47,438 nucleotides of DNA from positions 1 through 47,438 of the forward strand of contig JAZUBU010000010.1 of assembly GCA_045638645.1 (NCBI GenBank), in the 5' to 3' direction. The notes beneath the pieces are model-generated. The model saw nothing but the letters and a program-made list of their open reading frames with translations. It was not told the DNA's origin and ran no database searches. This stretch comes from JAGCJX01 sp045638645 (lineage in GTDB: Bacteria; Bacteroidota; Bacteroidia; Bacteroidales; UBA932). The translations under genes were made by a program, and so were the position numbers. Of this stretch, positions 8,501-17,494 are shown in pieces; position 1 is the first letter of the stretch; the number at the start of each line of letters is the position of its first letter.

Positions 8501-9373
8501 TTAGCGGGTGCGGTTACGGTGCTGTTGTTTGAGGTGTTCAAACTCCAGATCAAACTTGATTTTATCGATGATGGTGGTGACGACTTTGTGAATTTCACTG
8601 CCTTCCGAGTAATCGGCGGGGCAGGCAAAGTTCACGCGGTTTTCTTTGATCAGACGTTCGGCTGTCGCCTTGGATTGTATTTTGTTTTTACCAGTCGGTT
8701 TGTACACTGCAATGGAATTTCCGCCAAACTGTTTTACCAGACGCATGCAGGGGATGTCGGTAGAACCATCTCCAAAATAAATCATTTGGGAGAAGGGTAC
8801 CGGGCGATCTTCTTCCGGCAGGTATTCGTTGACCAGCTTGTTGTCCCGAATGCTGCTGACCCCTTTGTTGATCTTGAACAGGAACTGCGTCTTGGCCGTG
8901 TAATCAATGGCAACCGCCGGCCATACAGCCACCCCATTGACATCGTAGAGGAATGAGCAGGCATAGATGCTTTTGAATTCTTTCGCAATCGGGGTCCCTT
9001 CGATCATCTCGATGAGGCCGGAGGAGTTGATGTAGTGCTCAATGTTGATGTTGCGAGCCTTGCCATATTGGTTGATGAGGTCGAACCACTCGGTAACACC
9101 TTTGTATAGTTCAATTTGAGAACCGAAAGCACGGAAGGAGTCGCGTTTGAGCTTTACATCGGCCGCGCGGGCTTCATCAATCATCAATTTCATGTAGCAC
9201 AAGATCTCGCTGGCGTCCTGGCCGCGGGAAATGGCCGCACTTTTTTGCCAAAATTCATCGGGGGTTTTGCCAATAGCCTGGATAAAACCAAACTCTTGCA
9301 TGTTGCCCGGGGAAAGGGTGCCGTCAAAGTCGTAGATCAGCGCTACGGTTGGGTTTTTGCGATTGTTTGCCAT
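8501..9373 (-). CDS. HAD-superfamily phosphatase
   Basis: A 290-residue cytoplasmic haloacid-dehalogenase-type hydrolase. Motif I is YDFDGTLSP near residues 14-22, which holds the nucleophile Asp and the acid/base Asp. A conserved Ser (NSSG) fits motif II, and MIYFGDGSTDIPCM fits motif IV, whose Asp residues bind magnesium. A helical cap lies between motifs I and II (FIQAIGKTPDEFW onward). The substrate is unknown. It leads the operon with the porin, symporter, amidase and nucleotidase genes, and a TATCTTTG -7 box lies 29-36 bases upstream. A role in phosphate or metabolite salvage is an inference from the neighbours. Confidence 0.9.
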   Translation of the reverse strand: MANNRKNPTVALIYDFDGTLSPGNMQEFGFIQAIGKTPDEFWQKSAAISRGQDASEILCYMKLMIDEARAADVKLKRDSFRAFGSQIELYKGVTEWFDLINQYGKARNINIEHYINSSGLIEMIEGTPIAKEFKSIYACSFLYDVNGVAVWPAVAIDYTAKTQFLFKINKGVSSIRDNKLVNEYLPEEDRPVPFSQMIYFGDGSTDIPCMRLVKQFGGNSIAVYKPTGKNKIQSKATAERLIKENRVNFACPADYSEGSEIHKVVTTIIDKIKFDLEFEHLKQQHRNRTR

Positions 9374-9401
9374 GTTTTCGTTTCTTTAAGCAATGTTCTT
9401 G

Positions 9402-9409
9402 CAAAGATA
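9402..9409 (-). promoter_or_regulatory. -7 promoter box for the HAD operon
   Basis: Minus strand TATCTTTG, an exact TAnnTTTG match, 29-36 bases before the HAD start. The same octamer occurs before the DUF454 gene (10482-10489) and the SDR gene (27760-27767). No clear -33 box. Confidence 0.55.
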
Positions 9410-9434
9410 ACGAAAAAGAGGGGAAATCTGTGGG

Positions 9435-10064
9435 TTATCGGTAGAACATAAAGCCAATGTATGCACGGGGTCCGGTCGGCAAGTGGGTTACATTTTCTCC
9501 GAGTCCCATCATCCAGTCCCCCTTCAGCACAACGTGGATGACATCGGTCAGCCGGTATTCGATTCCGAAGAACGGGTCCACCATCGCAAAACCGAATTTA
9601 TGGTAGTAGAATTCTTCTTCCGGTTGCCAGTCGGTGGCATCCCCTTGCAGCATGTAAACGCCTTTGCACTCGCCGCCTCCAACGGTTACCCCGGCAAATA
9701 CGGTCCAACGGTCAAAGGTAAACGGGACATCGACCAACAAACCGCCCCAGCCAGACTGTACATAACTTCCGTTGCCCCAAAGTTTTGCATTGGAGGTATA
9801 CCCTTCTGTACCGACCCGCAGGTGCTCTCCGAAGTGAAAGCGGATGGCTCCCCCAATGCCGGTTGTCAGAGCGGAAACCTCGTGATTGGGCAGGGGAGTC
9901 AGGGCATTTTCTACGAAGCCGGCATGCAACATCATGCCTCCCGAAAATCCCCGGTAGGCAAAGGGGGATGCGGCTTCATTGTTTTGAGCATATACTGATG
10001 ATACAGATATGAGTACAGAAATTGCAAAAAATAGCAGGATACGTTTGTGTTTCATAAGATTCAT
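9435..10064 (-). CDS. Small outer-membrane beta-barrel protein
   Basis: A 209-residue exported protein. Signal peptide: KHKRILLFFAISVLISVSSVYA with AQ cleavage. The mature part is rich in Gly, Tyr and Trp with alternating strands (GIGGAIRFHFGEHLRVGTEGY, shortened here) and ends in a terminal aromatic strand YIGFMFYR, typical of Bacteroidales 8-stranded barrels. The start could be Met at 10064 or the Met-Lys-His at 10055, three codons later. It starts 6 bases after the DUF454 gene and is probably co-transcribed. Function unknown. Confidence 0.8.
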   Translation of the reverse strand: MNLMKHKRILLFFAISVLISVSSVYAQNNEAASPFAYRGFSGGMMLHAGFVENALTPLPNHEVSALTTGIGGAIRFHFGEHLRVGTEGYTSNAKLWGNGSYVQSGWGGLLVDVPFTFDRWTVFAGVTVGGGECKGVYMLQGDATDWQPEEEFYYHKFGFAMVDPFFGIEYRLTDVIHVVLKGDWMMGLGENVTHLPTGPRAYIGFMFYR

Positions 10065-10070
10065 GTTTTC

Positions 10071-10463
10071 TCAATTTTCAGGTTTACGTGTAGGAACGAT
10101 GAAACCTACCACGACAAATCCTATGCCTCCGGCAATGCTGACCACCCATTTAACCACAGGATTGGAAATGAACAGGGTGATGGAGAGAATGACCATGGTC
10201 GTCATCATGAGGATTGCAACTATTTTGCTCCGCAGTCGAAGGCTTCGGTGGGTCTCATAGTCCTGGATGTATTTCCCCAAGAAGGACTGGTGCAGGGCAT
10301 CGTGCAACTTTCGGGAGCTGCGGTAGAAAAGCCACGAACTCAAAAGCAGTAGGGGAGTCGTCGGAAGTCCGGGTACGACAATGCCTACAATCCCCAGGGT
10401 TGTGGTCAGACACCCGAGAACGATGAAGAGGGGTTTCCAAGGTGTAGGCTTGTACGGTTTCAT
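10071..10463 (-). CDS. DUF454 (YbaN-like) inner-membrane protein
   Basis: A 130-residue membrane protein of the DUF454/YbaN family, function unknown. The family signature is clear: WKPLFIVLGCLTTTLGIVG, then VVPGLPTTPLLLLSSWLFYRSS, a loop with HSFLGKYI-like and DYETHRSL residues, and two more helices near the C-terminus. I chose the start at 10463 (MKPYKP) rather than the Met at 10484, because the -7 box TATCTTTG at 10489-10482 overlaps the earlier codons. It is followed after 6 bases by the small barrel protein. Confidence 0.9.
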   Translation of the reverse strand: MKPYKPTPWKPLFIVLGCLTTTLGIVGIVVPGLPTTPLLLLSSWLFYRSSRKLHDALHQSFLGKYIQDYETHRSLRLRSKIVAILMMTTMVILSITLFISNPVVKWVVSIAGGIGFVVVGFIVPTRKPEN

Positions 10464-10481
10464 CCGGTTTTGTTGTTTTTG

Positions 10482-10489
10482 CAAAGATA
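10482..10489 (-). promoter_or_regulatory. -7 promoter box for the DUF454/barrel genes
   Basis: Minus strand TATCTTTG, an exact TAnnTTTG match. A TTTG lies 23 bases further upstream (10516-10513), slightly far for a standard -33 box. Its position decides the downstream start codon at 10463. Confidence 0.55.
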
Positions 10490-10511
10490 AATGAAAATTT
10501 TGGAAGAAAAA

Positions 10512-12194
10512 TCAAAATTCAGGAGGGCTATACAGGCAGAGTGGCTGTTGTGTTGCAGGATGCAGCAGCGCGATGCGGCAGGCATGCAGGTACAACCGAC
10601 TATTCTGCTCCTGGTGGCTTCCATACAGAGGATCGTTCAAGATCGGGCGGTTCAGCCCGAGGTGATGGGCAGCGTGAACCCGAAGCTGGTGCGTACGACC
10701 GGTGATCGGAAAAAAGCGGATGCGTGCGTGGTCTACAAACTCATAATGTGTTAGCGATGGTTTTCCATTCTGAAAATCAACACGTTGTCTAGGTCTGTTG
10801 ACCCAGTCCGGGGCCAGAGGCAGGGAGAGGGAACCACATTGTTGTTGTGCTGTACGGTTGAGCCGGGCGGTGCTTTCTTCTTTTGCTGGCTCCAATATCG
10901 CGATGTACTCTTTGGCTACTTGTTGTTCTTCGAATTGGCGTTGCAAGTGGCGTTGTGCTTCGGGCGTTTTGGCAAAAACAAGCAGACCGGAGGTGTCGCG
11001 ATCCAGCCGGTGTACTGGATACAGCGGGGTCGGACGGGTATCGTTGAGGTGTTCCAGCAAGGACCGGCTTCCGTCTTTCCCTGGAAGGGATAGCATGCCG
11101 GACGGTTTGTTGATGACCAGCAGGCATTCATCCTCCCAGAGCACTGTCTTGGGTTGTAGAACAGTGGTTTGCTGCAGCGGGAGGATCGCATTGGGCGCTA
11201 GAGCGGATCCCGGATCTTGAGGGAGCAATCCACGGGTCATGAACGGAAGAATAAAACCACATTTGCCACGACAAGCTCCGTAATAGTGTTTGTGGTAGCG
11301 AAGTTCGTTGTTGGAGGTCCTTCCCCACCAGAATTCGGCGAGGGCAATGGGCTGATATCCATGGATCCAGGAGTATTGGAGCAACTTGGGTGCCGCACAT
11401 TCTCCCGTGCCACCGGGAGCCTGTTGGGAAAGGTCCCAGACACTTTGCCATTCGTGCAGACCGTTGGTGAGCCGGAACGTTTTGAAAATTTTTTGTTCTA
11501 AGGTTTGGGAGCGCAATGCACGTTCCTGGCGGATCTCCTCGCATTGCTGGCGGTGTGATTCCAGGCCTTGTTTCAGGTTGGAGAGGGCTTCCTGCTGGGC
11601 TTTTTCCCAACGTCGGAATTCGGCTTTTGCAAACTGACTGGCGCGGATGAGTTGTGCTTTTTCTGCCTCGGAAAGCGGTTGCCCGCATCGCAGATGGTCC
11701 CGTTCCGCTTTGTCTGCTTTGAGTTGTTCCTTTCGCCGGGTTCGTTCGTGTTGGAAGCGGAGTTCGGCCTCTTCCCAGGTTGTAGCGGCTGCCCGATGGA
11801 CGGGATCGTTGAGTAACCCCTCCAGCGTTTGGTTCAGTTCCGAAATTTTGGCTTCTTCCTGTTTGAAGAAGCCATCGGGATCCAACAGGTCAACGATGGG
11901 CGGGACAAAGCCGGGTAACCGGTTGGTCAAACGGGCATCGGGCAAGGTCAGGTTGCCGGAGAAGGCAGCCAGGTAACCCAGTTCCTGGGAAGCGGGGTGT
12001 CGTACCACCAGAACCCCCATCATCTTGCCTTCGAATCCGGGCTGACCGAAGTGCGGGTCCTTTTCCAAAGAAAGCATCAGATCTTCAGCTGCCGCGCAGG
12101 CAACGGGGTGGGGGATATCCAGGAACGGGTCCGGAAATCCTTCAGGCAAATGAAAATCCCCCTTTTTCAGAGGGTGAAAAAGGGGAGACTTCAT
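10512..12194 (-). CDS. RluA-family pseudouridine synthase with long N-terminal extension
   Basis: An enzyme that converts selected uridines of rRNA or tRNA to pseudouridine. The 560-residue protein has the catalytic RluA domain in its C-terminal part (about 345-555), with the signature HRLDRDTSG and catalytic Asp398, KPSGMLSLPG before it and RTHQLRVHAAH after it. The N-terminal 340 residues are not the usual S4 domain: they contain a coiled coil (about 108-240) and a segment HYYGACRGKCG with two cysteines near 304-314. Enzymes of about this size occur in Bacteroidales. The gene follows the Fn3-like lipoprotein gene by 3 bases, although the two products share no obvious role. The target RNA site is unknown. 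Confidence 0.92.
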   Translation of the reverse strand: MKSPLFHPLKKGDFHLPEGFPDPFLDIPHPVACAAAEDLMLSLEKDPHFGQPGFEGKMMGVLVVRHPASQELGYLAAFSGNLTLPDARLTNRLPGFVPPIVDLLDPDGFFKQEEAKISELNQTLEGLLNDPVHRAAATTWEEAELRFQHERTRRKEQLKADKAERDHLRCGQPLSEAEKAQLIRASQFAKAEFRRWEKAQQEALSNLKQGLESHRQQCEEIRQERALRSQTLEQKIFKTFRLTNGLHEWQSVWDLSQQAPGGTGECAAPKLLQYSWIHGYQPIALAEFWWGRTSNNELRYHKHYYGACRGKCGFILPFMTRGLLPQDPGSALAPNAILPLQQTTVLQPKTVLWEDECLLVINKPSGMLSLPGKDGSRSLLEHLNDTRPTPLYPVHRLDRDTSGLLVFAKTPEAQRHLQRQFEEQQVAKEYIAILEPAKEESTARLNRTAQQQCGSLSLPLAPDWVNRPRQRVDFQNGKPSLTHYEFVDHARIRFFPITGRTHQLRVHAAHHLGLNRPILNDPLYGSHQEQNSRLYLHACRIALLHPATQQPLCLYSPPEF

Positions 12195-12197
12195 GAT

Positions 12198-14387
12198 TTA
12201 TTGACGACGGATGTTTCGGTTGTCTACGTTCAGGGAAGCTACCGGAATCAGGATCAATTCTTCCACCGGTTCCATCATTTGGGAGGCATCTTCTGTTTTG
12301 CGTGTCAAGGTAATGGTGCCGTCACCGCCTTGTGCATAGAAAGGGGAGTCTCCGCCGTAAGCCCAGTCTTCGCCACGGTAAACACCGGGATAGTAGGTGT
12401 ATTCCTTTTCTGACCAGGGGTTGTATTTCTTGCAGGGTTTAATAATCAGGGTGTTACCGTTATCCATCACTTCGATGGGGTGTGCAAACGGGGTCCGGTA
12501 GATGTAATCATCGCCCGGATCGGTGTACAGCCCTTCAAACCAGAGGGTGGTTCCGTTGAAGCTGGCCATCGGTTCATCCAGGTAGCTGTCGCCATTGTCG
12601 TAGGTCGGAGGAACCCCCGTGGTGATGCTGCCGTCCTGATTGAATTCGATGTAGAACTTCGGTCCGTAGTTTTGGTTGGCTTCATCGATATTGCTTGCCC
12701 AGCCTTTTTCGAGCAGGTCTTCCGGGGAGTTGTATTCAACGCCGGTAGGAGCAAAACCTAAGCATACCAAACGGTTGAGGGCTTGATAGCGTTGGGTGGT
12801 CGCCTCATTGACGCCCTTGGCGATGGTAATGTCGAAGCTGACTTCTTCGCCATATTGGTTCACTGCTGTCGCGGTGTATTCACCCGGGAGGAGGTCTTTG
12901 TATTCGCTGTCCACACTCGGTGCTTTGTCCGTTGTAAAGAAGAAAACTTCGTAGCCGCTCATGCTTTCTTCGTTGGTCGCCATGACGCCGAACACATATT
13001 CTGTCATCGGGCTGAGGTTGGTGTACGTGAGGTCAATACCGTTTTTGGTGGCATTGTACATCTGGCTTTCGGTGAAGGGAACGCCGTTGGCATAGATGAT
13101 GCTTTCCATCGTCACTCCATCACGACCCAATGCCTCTTCGTACGCAGAACGGGTCGCGACAAAGCATTTGGCGCTGACGGCAGAGTTGATGATCTTTACG
13201 CCGAGAACGACTTTATTCCAAGGGGTTGCATTGTCTTTGACTTCGATTTCGAATTCCGGGAGCGGAAGAACCGGATCCGATGTTTCAAACACATAGTCCA
13301 TTACTTTTTCGTTCATGGCTTCATCGAATGCAATCAGACCCACGTGGTAACGGGTATTCGGGACAAGACCGTTGACGTCGAAACTCATGGATTCGTGGTA
13401 TTCATTGGAGGTGTCGGACCAATTGCCGAGGATATAACGTCGAACCATTTCTTCACCTTCCAACAAGGCGCTTTGATAGTCTTTTTCGCTGATGACGTAA
13501 ACACGGTAACGATCGACACCGGTTTCCGGCAGGTTGATGATGACTTCGGCGGTGGTAGACTGGATGTTCTGTGCGTCAATTTGAATGTCAACGTCCAACT
13601 GGCCGGCTTCCGGAGTCCGGAAGACGAGGTGTTCCGTGTTCGCTTCTGTCATCTTTTCTTCGTTTCCCCAACCGGCAATGATGACATAGCCCATATCGGA
13701 GAAGATGTTGGTCACATAGCCGTACAAGTCCACGAAATATTCGTCAACGAGGATGTCTTTGCTGGCTTTCTCGGTGATACCGAAGGAGTCCAGGTAGGAG
13801 GTGTAGGTGGCACCTACGACGTTTTCAAAGAAGATGAAGTCCAGTTCGTCCACGATCAAGTGGCGATAGAGGGTGGCATCTTCCGGTTTTTCGATGTGGT
13901 ATTGTACCGAATTGACGGTGTTGCCGTCCAGGGTGATGAAATCGGTATAGGGAATTTCGGTAGAGAATTCAATTTCTTTGACTTCGCTGTACAGCAGTGT
14001 GTCCCGACTACGGCGGGAGGCTGCATACAAACGGTAGTTGTTGTCTTTTTCCAGACCTTCGAGGGTAATGGTCTGTTTACGGCTTTGGTTAAAATGACCG
14101 GTGATACTTTCTTCCGCCTCAAACAAGTCGGCAGCACTGCCGGAGTAGCGGTATTCGCGGAGACGGTACACGTATTCATCCGCTTCATCCGAAGACAATT
14201 CAAAGGTTACGGAGGTGCGGTTTACTTCCTCGATCGCTACCTCGATGCTTGGAGCTGTGATAACAACCGGTTCGGGGTCTTTTCCGTTGTCCGGTTTTTC
14301 AGCTTCGTTACAACTGGTTAGGAAACACGAGAACACAAAGCCTGTCAGGGCTATTGCGATGTGAAATAAGCTAAATCTTCTATTCAT
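12198..14387 (-). CDS. Large surface lipoprotein with Fn3-like repeats
   Basis: A 729-residue lipoprotein. The N-terminus has a signal peptide and lipobox ending FLTSC, followed by an acidic Asn/Asp/Pro linker. Three or four similar modules of about 100 residues follow, each with a phrase like LVPNTRYHVGLIAFDE, LSPMTEYVFGVMATNEE or LEKDNNYRLYAASRR, the F-strand signature of fibronectin type III-like domains. The C-terminal 210 residues (from LPGEYTATAV) look like a lipocalin-like or DUF5004-like beta domain. Function unknown; binding at the cell surface is an inference. It is the first gene of a pair with the RluA gene. No clear -7 box was found upstream. Confidence 0.82.
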   Translation of the reverse strand: MNRRFSLFHIAIALTGFVFSCFLTSCNEAEKPDNGKDPEPVVITAPSIEVAIEEVNRTSVTFELSSDEADEYVYRLREYRYSGSAADLFEAEESITGHFNQSRKQTITLEGLEKDNNYRLYAASRRSRDTLLYSEVKEIEFSTEIPYTDFITLDGNTVNSVQYHIEKPEDATLYRHLIVDELDFIFFENVVGATYTSYLDSFGITEKASKDILVDEYFVDLYGYVTNIFSDMGYVIIAGWGNEEKMTEANTEHLVFRTPEAGQLDVDIQIDAQNIQSTTAEVIINLPETGVDRYRVYVISEKDYQSALLEGEEMVRRYILGNWSDTSNEYHESMSFDVNGLVPNTRYHVGLIAFDEAMNEKVMDYVFETSDPVLPLPEFEIEVKDNATPWNKVVLGVKIINSAVSAKCFVATRSAYEEALGRDGVTMESIIYANGVPFTESQMYNATKNGIDLTYTNLSPMTEYVFGVMATNEESMSGYEVFFFTTDKAPSVDSEYKDLLPGEYTATAVNQYGEEVSFDITIAKGVNEATTQRYQALNRLVCLGFAPTGVEYNSPEDLLEKGWASNIDEANQNYGPKFYIEFNQDGSITTGVPPTYDNGDSYLDEPMASFNGTTLWFEGLYTDPGDDYIYRTPFAHPIEVMDNGNTLIIKPCKKYNPWSEKEYTYYPGVYRGEDWAYGGDSPFYAQGGDGTITLTRKTEDASQMMEPVEELILIPVASLNVDNRNIRRQ

Positions 14388-14433
14388 AATATTGTTTCAA
14401 AAGGTCCGTAAAAGTAGATAAATTTTAAGAATC

Positions 14434-14466
14434 TTGTAGAAAATTCTTTTGAATTGCGTAAATTTG
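14434..14466 (+). promoter_or_regulatory. Promoter of iorAB
   Basis: The -7 box TAAATTTG (14459-14466) is an exact match to TAnnTTTG. A TTG at 14434-14436 stands 22 bases upstream, a little longer than the usual spacing. Transcription would start near 14473, about 22 bases before the iorA start. Confidence 0.6.
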
Positions 14467-14494
14467 TTGCCATTGACTGAAATTTTGAAACAAC

Positions 14495-16108
14495 ATGAAG
14501 AATAAACAACTACTCTTAGGGGATGAGGCCATCGCTTTGGCCGCTATCCACGCAGGTATTGCGGGTGTTTATGCATACCCCGGAACACCTTCCACCGAGA
14601 TTACCGAATTCATTCAAGGTAATCGCATCGCCAAGGAACGTGGTGTACACAGCCGTTGGTGCACCAATGAAAAGACTGCTATGGAAGCTGCACTGGGCGT
14701 TTCCTATGTGGGTCGCAGATCCATTGTCTGCATGAAACACGTAGGGATGAACGTTGCTGCCGATGCATTCGTGAACTCCGGTATTACCGGTGCCAACGGT
14801 GGTCTTCTGGTAATTGCTGCCGATGACCCGTCCATGCACTCATCACAAAACGAGCAGGACTCCCGTTTCTATGGAAAATTCTCCTTCATTCCGGTGTTGG
14901 AACCTTCCAACCAACAAGAAGCGTATGATATGACCCGTTTCGGTCTGGAGCTGTCTGAAAAGATGAGAACTCCGGTGATGATGCGGGTGACCACCCGGAT
15001 GGCACACTCCCGTGCAGTGGTGGAAGTCGATGATCAGATCGAAGAACATACCGAAATCCGTTTCCCGGAAAATGCACGCAGCTGGATCCTGTTGCCGGCC
15101 ATTTCCCGCAGACGTTACGTTGAAGTACTGGCCAACTATCAGGCCTTGGAAAACATGGCCAACGAAAGCCAATACAATGCATACATCGACGGTCCTGACC
15201 ATTCGATGGGCGTGATTGCATGCGGTATTGCGTACAACTACCTGATGGAAAACATGCCGGAAGGAAACCGTTACCCGGTGTTGAAGATTTCCCAATATCC
15301 TTTCCCGAAAGGTTTGATCCGCAAGATGAGCGAAACCTGCGATTCAATCCTGGTGCTGGAAGAAGGCCAACCGCTTTTGGAAGAATACTTGCGCGGTATT
15401 CTGGACAATGGCAAACGTATCCTGGGCCGTCTTTCCGGTGAACTCCCGAGAACTGGTGAATTGACAGCTGATAACATCAAACCGGCGTTGGGTTTGGGTG
15501 AAATGCCTTCTGAAGAACTTCCCAGCGTGGTGACTGCCCGTCCTCCTGCCTTGTGCCAAGGTTGCGGACACCGTGATGTGTACACCGCTTTGAACCAAGT
15601 CTTGGCGGAATATCCCAACCACCGTGTATTCAGTGATATCGGCTGTTATACCCTGGGAGCGTTGCCTCCTTTCCAAGCCATTCACTCGACCGTGGACATG
15701 GGTGCATCCATCACCATGGCCAAAGGAGCCGCTGATGCAGGTTTGTTCCCGGCCGTATCCGTAATTGGAGACTCTACCTTTACCCACTCCGGTATCACCG
15801 GTTTGTTGGATGCCGTGAATTCCAAAGCCCCGATTACCGTCGTGATCTCAGACAACTTGACCACGGGTATGACCGGAGGTCAGGATTCTGCCGGAACCGG
15901 TAAGCTGGAACGGATTTGCGAAGCCATCGGTGTCGAACCGGAACACATTCGTGTCGTGGTTCCGTTGGCCAAGAACATGCCCGAGATTACCGAAATCATT
16001 CGCGAAGAATTGAATTACAAAGGCGTTTCTGTCATCATCCCTCGTCGTGAATGTATCCAAACCTTTGCCCGCAAGGCAAAACAACGTAAAGCAGAAGCTA
16101 AGAACTAA
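14495..16108 (+). CDS. iorA: Indolepyruvate oxidoreductase alpha subunit, without ferredoxin domain
   Basis: IorA with IorB decarboxylates aryl pyruvates (indolepyruvate, phenylpyruvate) to acyl-CoA with thiamine diphosphate, in amino acid fermentation or, in reverse, reductive synthesis. The 537-residue protein has the N-terminal PFOR-like domain (LLLGDEAIALAAIHAG, YPGTPSTEI), a central domain and a C-terminal TPP-binding domain with CQGCGHRD, DIGCYTLG and VIGDSTFTHSG. The family usually carries a C-terminal domain with two [4Fe-4S] clusters. Here the protein ends after VIIPRRECIQTF with a basic tail and no Cys-x-x-Cys series, so electrons must leave by another route. It is followed after 17 bases by iorB. 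Confidence 0.94.
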   Translation: MKNKQLLLGDEAIALAAIHAGIAGVYAYPGTPSTEITEFIQGNRIAKERGVHSRWCTNEKTAMEAALGVSYVGRRSIVCMKHVGMNVAADAFVNSGITGANGGLLVIAADDPSMHSSQNEQDSRFYGKFSFIPVLEPSNQQEAYDMTRFGLELSEKMRTPVMMRVTTRMAHSRAVVEVDDQIEEHTEIRFPENARSWILLPAISRRRYVEVLANYQALENMANESQYNAYIDGPDHSMGVIACGIAYNYLMENMPEGNRYPVLKISQYPFPKGLIRKMSETCDSILVLEEGQPLLEEYLRGILDNGKRILGRLSGELPRTGELTADNIKPALGLGEMPSEELPSVVTARPPALCQGCGHRDVYTALNQVLAEYPNHRVFSDIGCYTLGALPPFQAIHSTVDMGASITMAKGAADAGLFPAVSVIGDSTFTHSGITGLLDAVNSKAPITVVISDNLTTGMTGGQDSAGTGKLERICEAIGVEPEHIRVVVPLAKNMPEITEIIREELNYKGVSVIIPRRECIQTFARKAKQRKAEAKN

Positions 16109-16125
16109 TTAATGCAGGACACAAT

Positions 16126-16704
16126 ATGAAAAAAGATATTATTTTGGCTGGTGTCGGTGGTCAAGGAATCTTGTCCATTGCAACCATTATTGGGGATGCA
16201 GCCTTGAATCAGGACCTCTTTTTGAAACAGGCAGAAGTACACGGCATGAGCCAGCGTGGGGGGGATGTGCAATCCAACCTCCGTTTGTCATCCAACCCGA
16301 TTGCATCGGATTTGATTCCTTTGCGTGGTGCTGACCTGATCATTTCATTGGAACCGATGGAAGCCTTGCGCTACTTGCCTTATTTGGCCGAAGACGGATG
16401 GATTGTGACGAATTCAGAGCCCTTTGTAAACATTCCCAATTATCCGGAAATGGAAGCGGTGATGGCGGAATTGAAGAAGGTGAAGAACCTCGTGTTGTTG
16501 AATGTGGACCAAATTGCCAAGGATTGTGGCAATCCCCGTGGAGCCAACATGGTGTTGTTGGGAGCAGCTTCTCCTTACCTCGGAATGGAATTCGAAAAGA
16601 TTGAAGCCGGTATTTCCCGGATCTTTGGCCGAAAAGGACAGGAAGTGGTAGATACGAACATCGAAGCGCTTCGTGCCGGTCGCGCCGTTGCTTTGGGAGA
16701 ATAG
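16126..16704 (+). CDS. iorB: Indolepyruvate oxidoreductase beta subunit
   Basis: The 192-residue gamma-type catalytic subunit of the 2-oxoacid oxidoreductase family and partner of IorA. Motifs: DIILAGVGGQGILSIATII at the N-terminus, HGMSQRGGDVQSNLR around residues 36-52, and SLEPMEALRYLPYL. Length is normal. It lies 17 bases after iorA in the same operon and ends just before a strong hairpin. Together they act on aromatic 2-oxoacids in the cytoplasm. Confidence 0.95.
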   Translation: MKKDIILAGVGGQGILSIATIIGDAALNQDLFLKQAEVHGMSQRGGDVQSNLRLSSNPIASDLIPLRGADLIISLEPMEALRYLPYLAEDGWIVTNSEPFVNIPNYPEMEAVMAELKKVKNLVLLNVDQIAKDCGNPRGANMVLLGAASPYLGMEFEKIEAGISRIFGRKGQEVVDTNIEALRAGRAVALGE

Positions 16705-16733
16705 TAGAACTGGAGGAATCTGGTCTAAAATAA

Positions 16734-16769
16734 AAGGTGGCTGCCGTCGTCAGACTGGTCAGCCACCTT
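16734..16769. terminator. Hairpin between iorB and the TPR lipoprotein gene
   Basis: AAGGTGGCTG (16734-16743) pairs perfectly with CAGCCACCTT (16760-16769). It lies between two convergent genes. A-rich sequence on the left gives a U-tail for the minus-strand transcript; the plus-strand tail is weaker. Confidence 0.8.
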
Positions 16770-16799
16770 GCTGTTTATCCCTTTGGCGATGGGGTAGAG

Positions 16800-17492
16800 C
16801 TATTTCTTTTCAACAACGGTTCCGGCTTTTTTGGCTTCCATTTTTTGTTTGACAGTAGCCGGAATCACCTTTTTCTCTTGAGCTTGTTGTTGCTGTTGTT
16901 GTTTGATACTCATGGGCATCTCCTTGGTCTCTCCTTTTTGGACAGAACTTTTGAGTTTCGGATCCATTTTGGGAGCACCGGCTTTGCGTGTGCGGGGACC
17001 GTAGTTGAAATTCTTGATGAAGTCAACCGGTTGGCGACCCATGAAACGACGGAGTTCGTAGGCCGGGAATTCGAATTGTTCAATGTATTTGATGGCTTCT
17101 TCTTTTTTGCCAAGGTAACCCATGGTATTCGCTTTCATGAATACATCGCGGTAGTTGATGGTATCGATCAGACGAATCCGTTTGTCAATCATCTTCATAG
17201 CGCTTTCGAAGGCCTTTTTCGAACGGATGGAGTCTCCTACTTCCATGGCAGACATACCGACAGCATTTTGCAGACCGATGTAGTAAACCGTGGTGTCTTT
17301 GTCGATCAGGGCGAGGCAGGAGTCTGCCAGGTGCAAGGCTGTTTCGTAGTTGCGGCGAGCCAAGTTCATCACGACTTGGTTGTAGCTTTTCTTGAATGAT
17401 TCAACATCAATCTCCTTTTTCGGAGAGCAGGCCGGTACCATCAGGGAGAGGGTTGCCAGACCCATCAATACTTTAGAAAACTTCAGTTTCAT
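16800..17492 (-). CDS. TPR-like lipoprotein
   Basis: A 230-residue lipoprotein with lipobox LSLMVPAC. The mature part is helical with paired helices like tetratricopeptide repeats (NYETALHLADSCLALID, RSKKAFESAMKMIDKRI, KKEEAIKYIEQFEF). The C-terminal 70 residues are basic and glutamine-rich, with six Gln in a row and no fold evident. I chose the start at 17492, which has the Met-Lys and signal. It begins 2 bases after pssA and closes the operon of two C1 peptidases and pssA. Function unknown; a periplasmic scaffold role is an inference. Confidence 0.85.
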   Translation of the reverse strand: MKLKFSKVLMGLATLSLMVPACSPKKEIDVESFKKSYNQVVMNLARRNYETALHLADSCLALIDKDTTVYYIGLQNAVGMSAMEVGDSIRSKKAFESAMKMIDKRIRLIDTINYRDVFMKANTMGYLGKKEEAIKYIEQFEFPAYELRRFMGRQPVDFIKNFNYGPRTRKAGAPKMDPKLKSSVQKGETKEMPMSIKQQQQQQAQEKKVIPATVKQKMEAKKAGTVVEKK

Positions 17493-17494
17493 GG

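Noticed and set aside
12783..14321. 512-codon plus-strand frame
   Set aside because: Runs antisense through the Fn3-like lipoprotein; no start signal and biased Val/Phe/Gly composition of a shadow frame.
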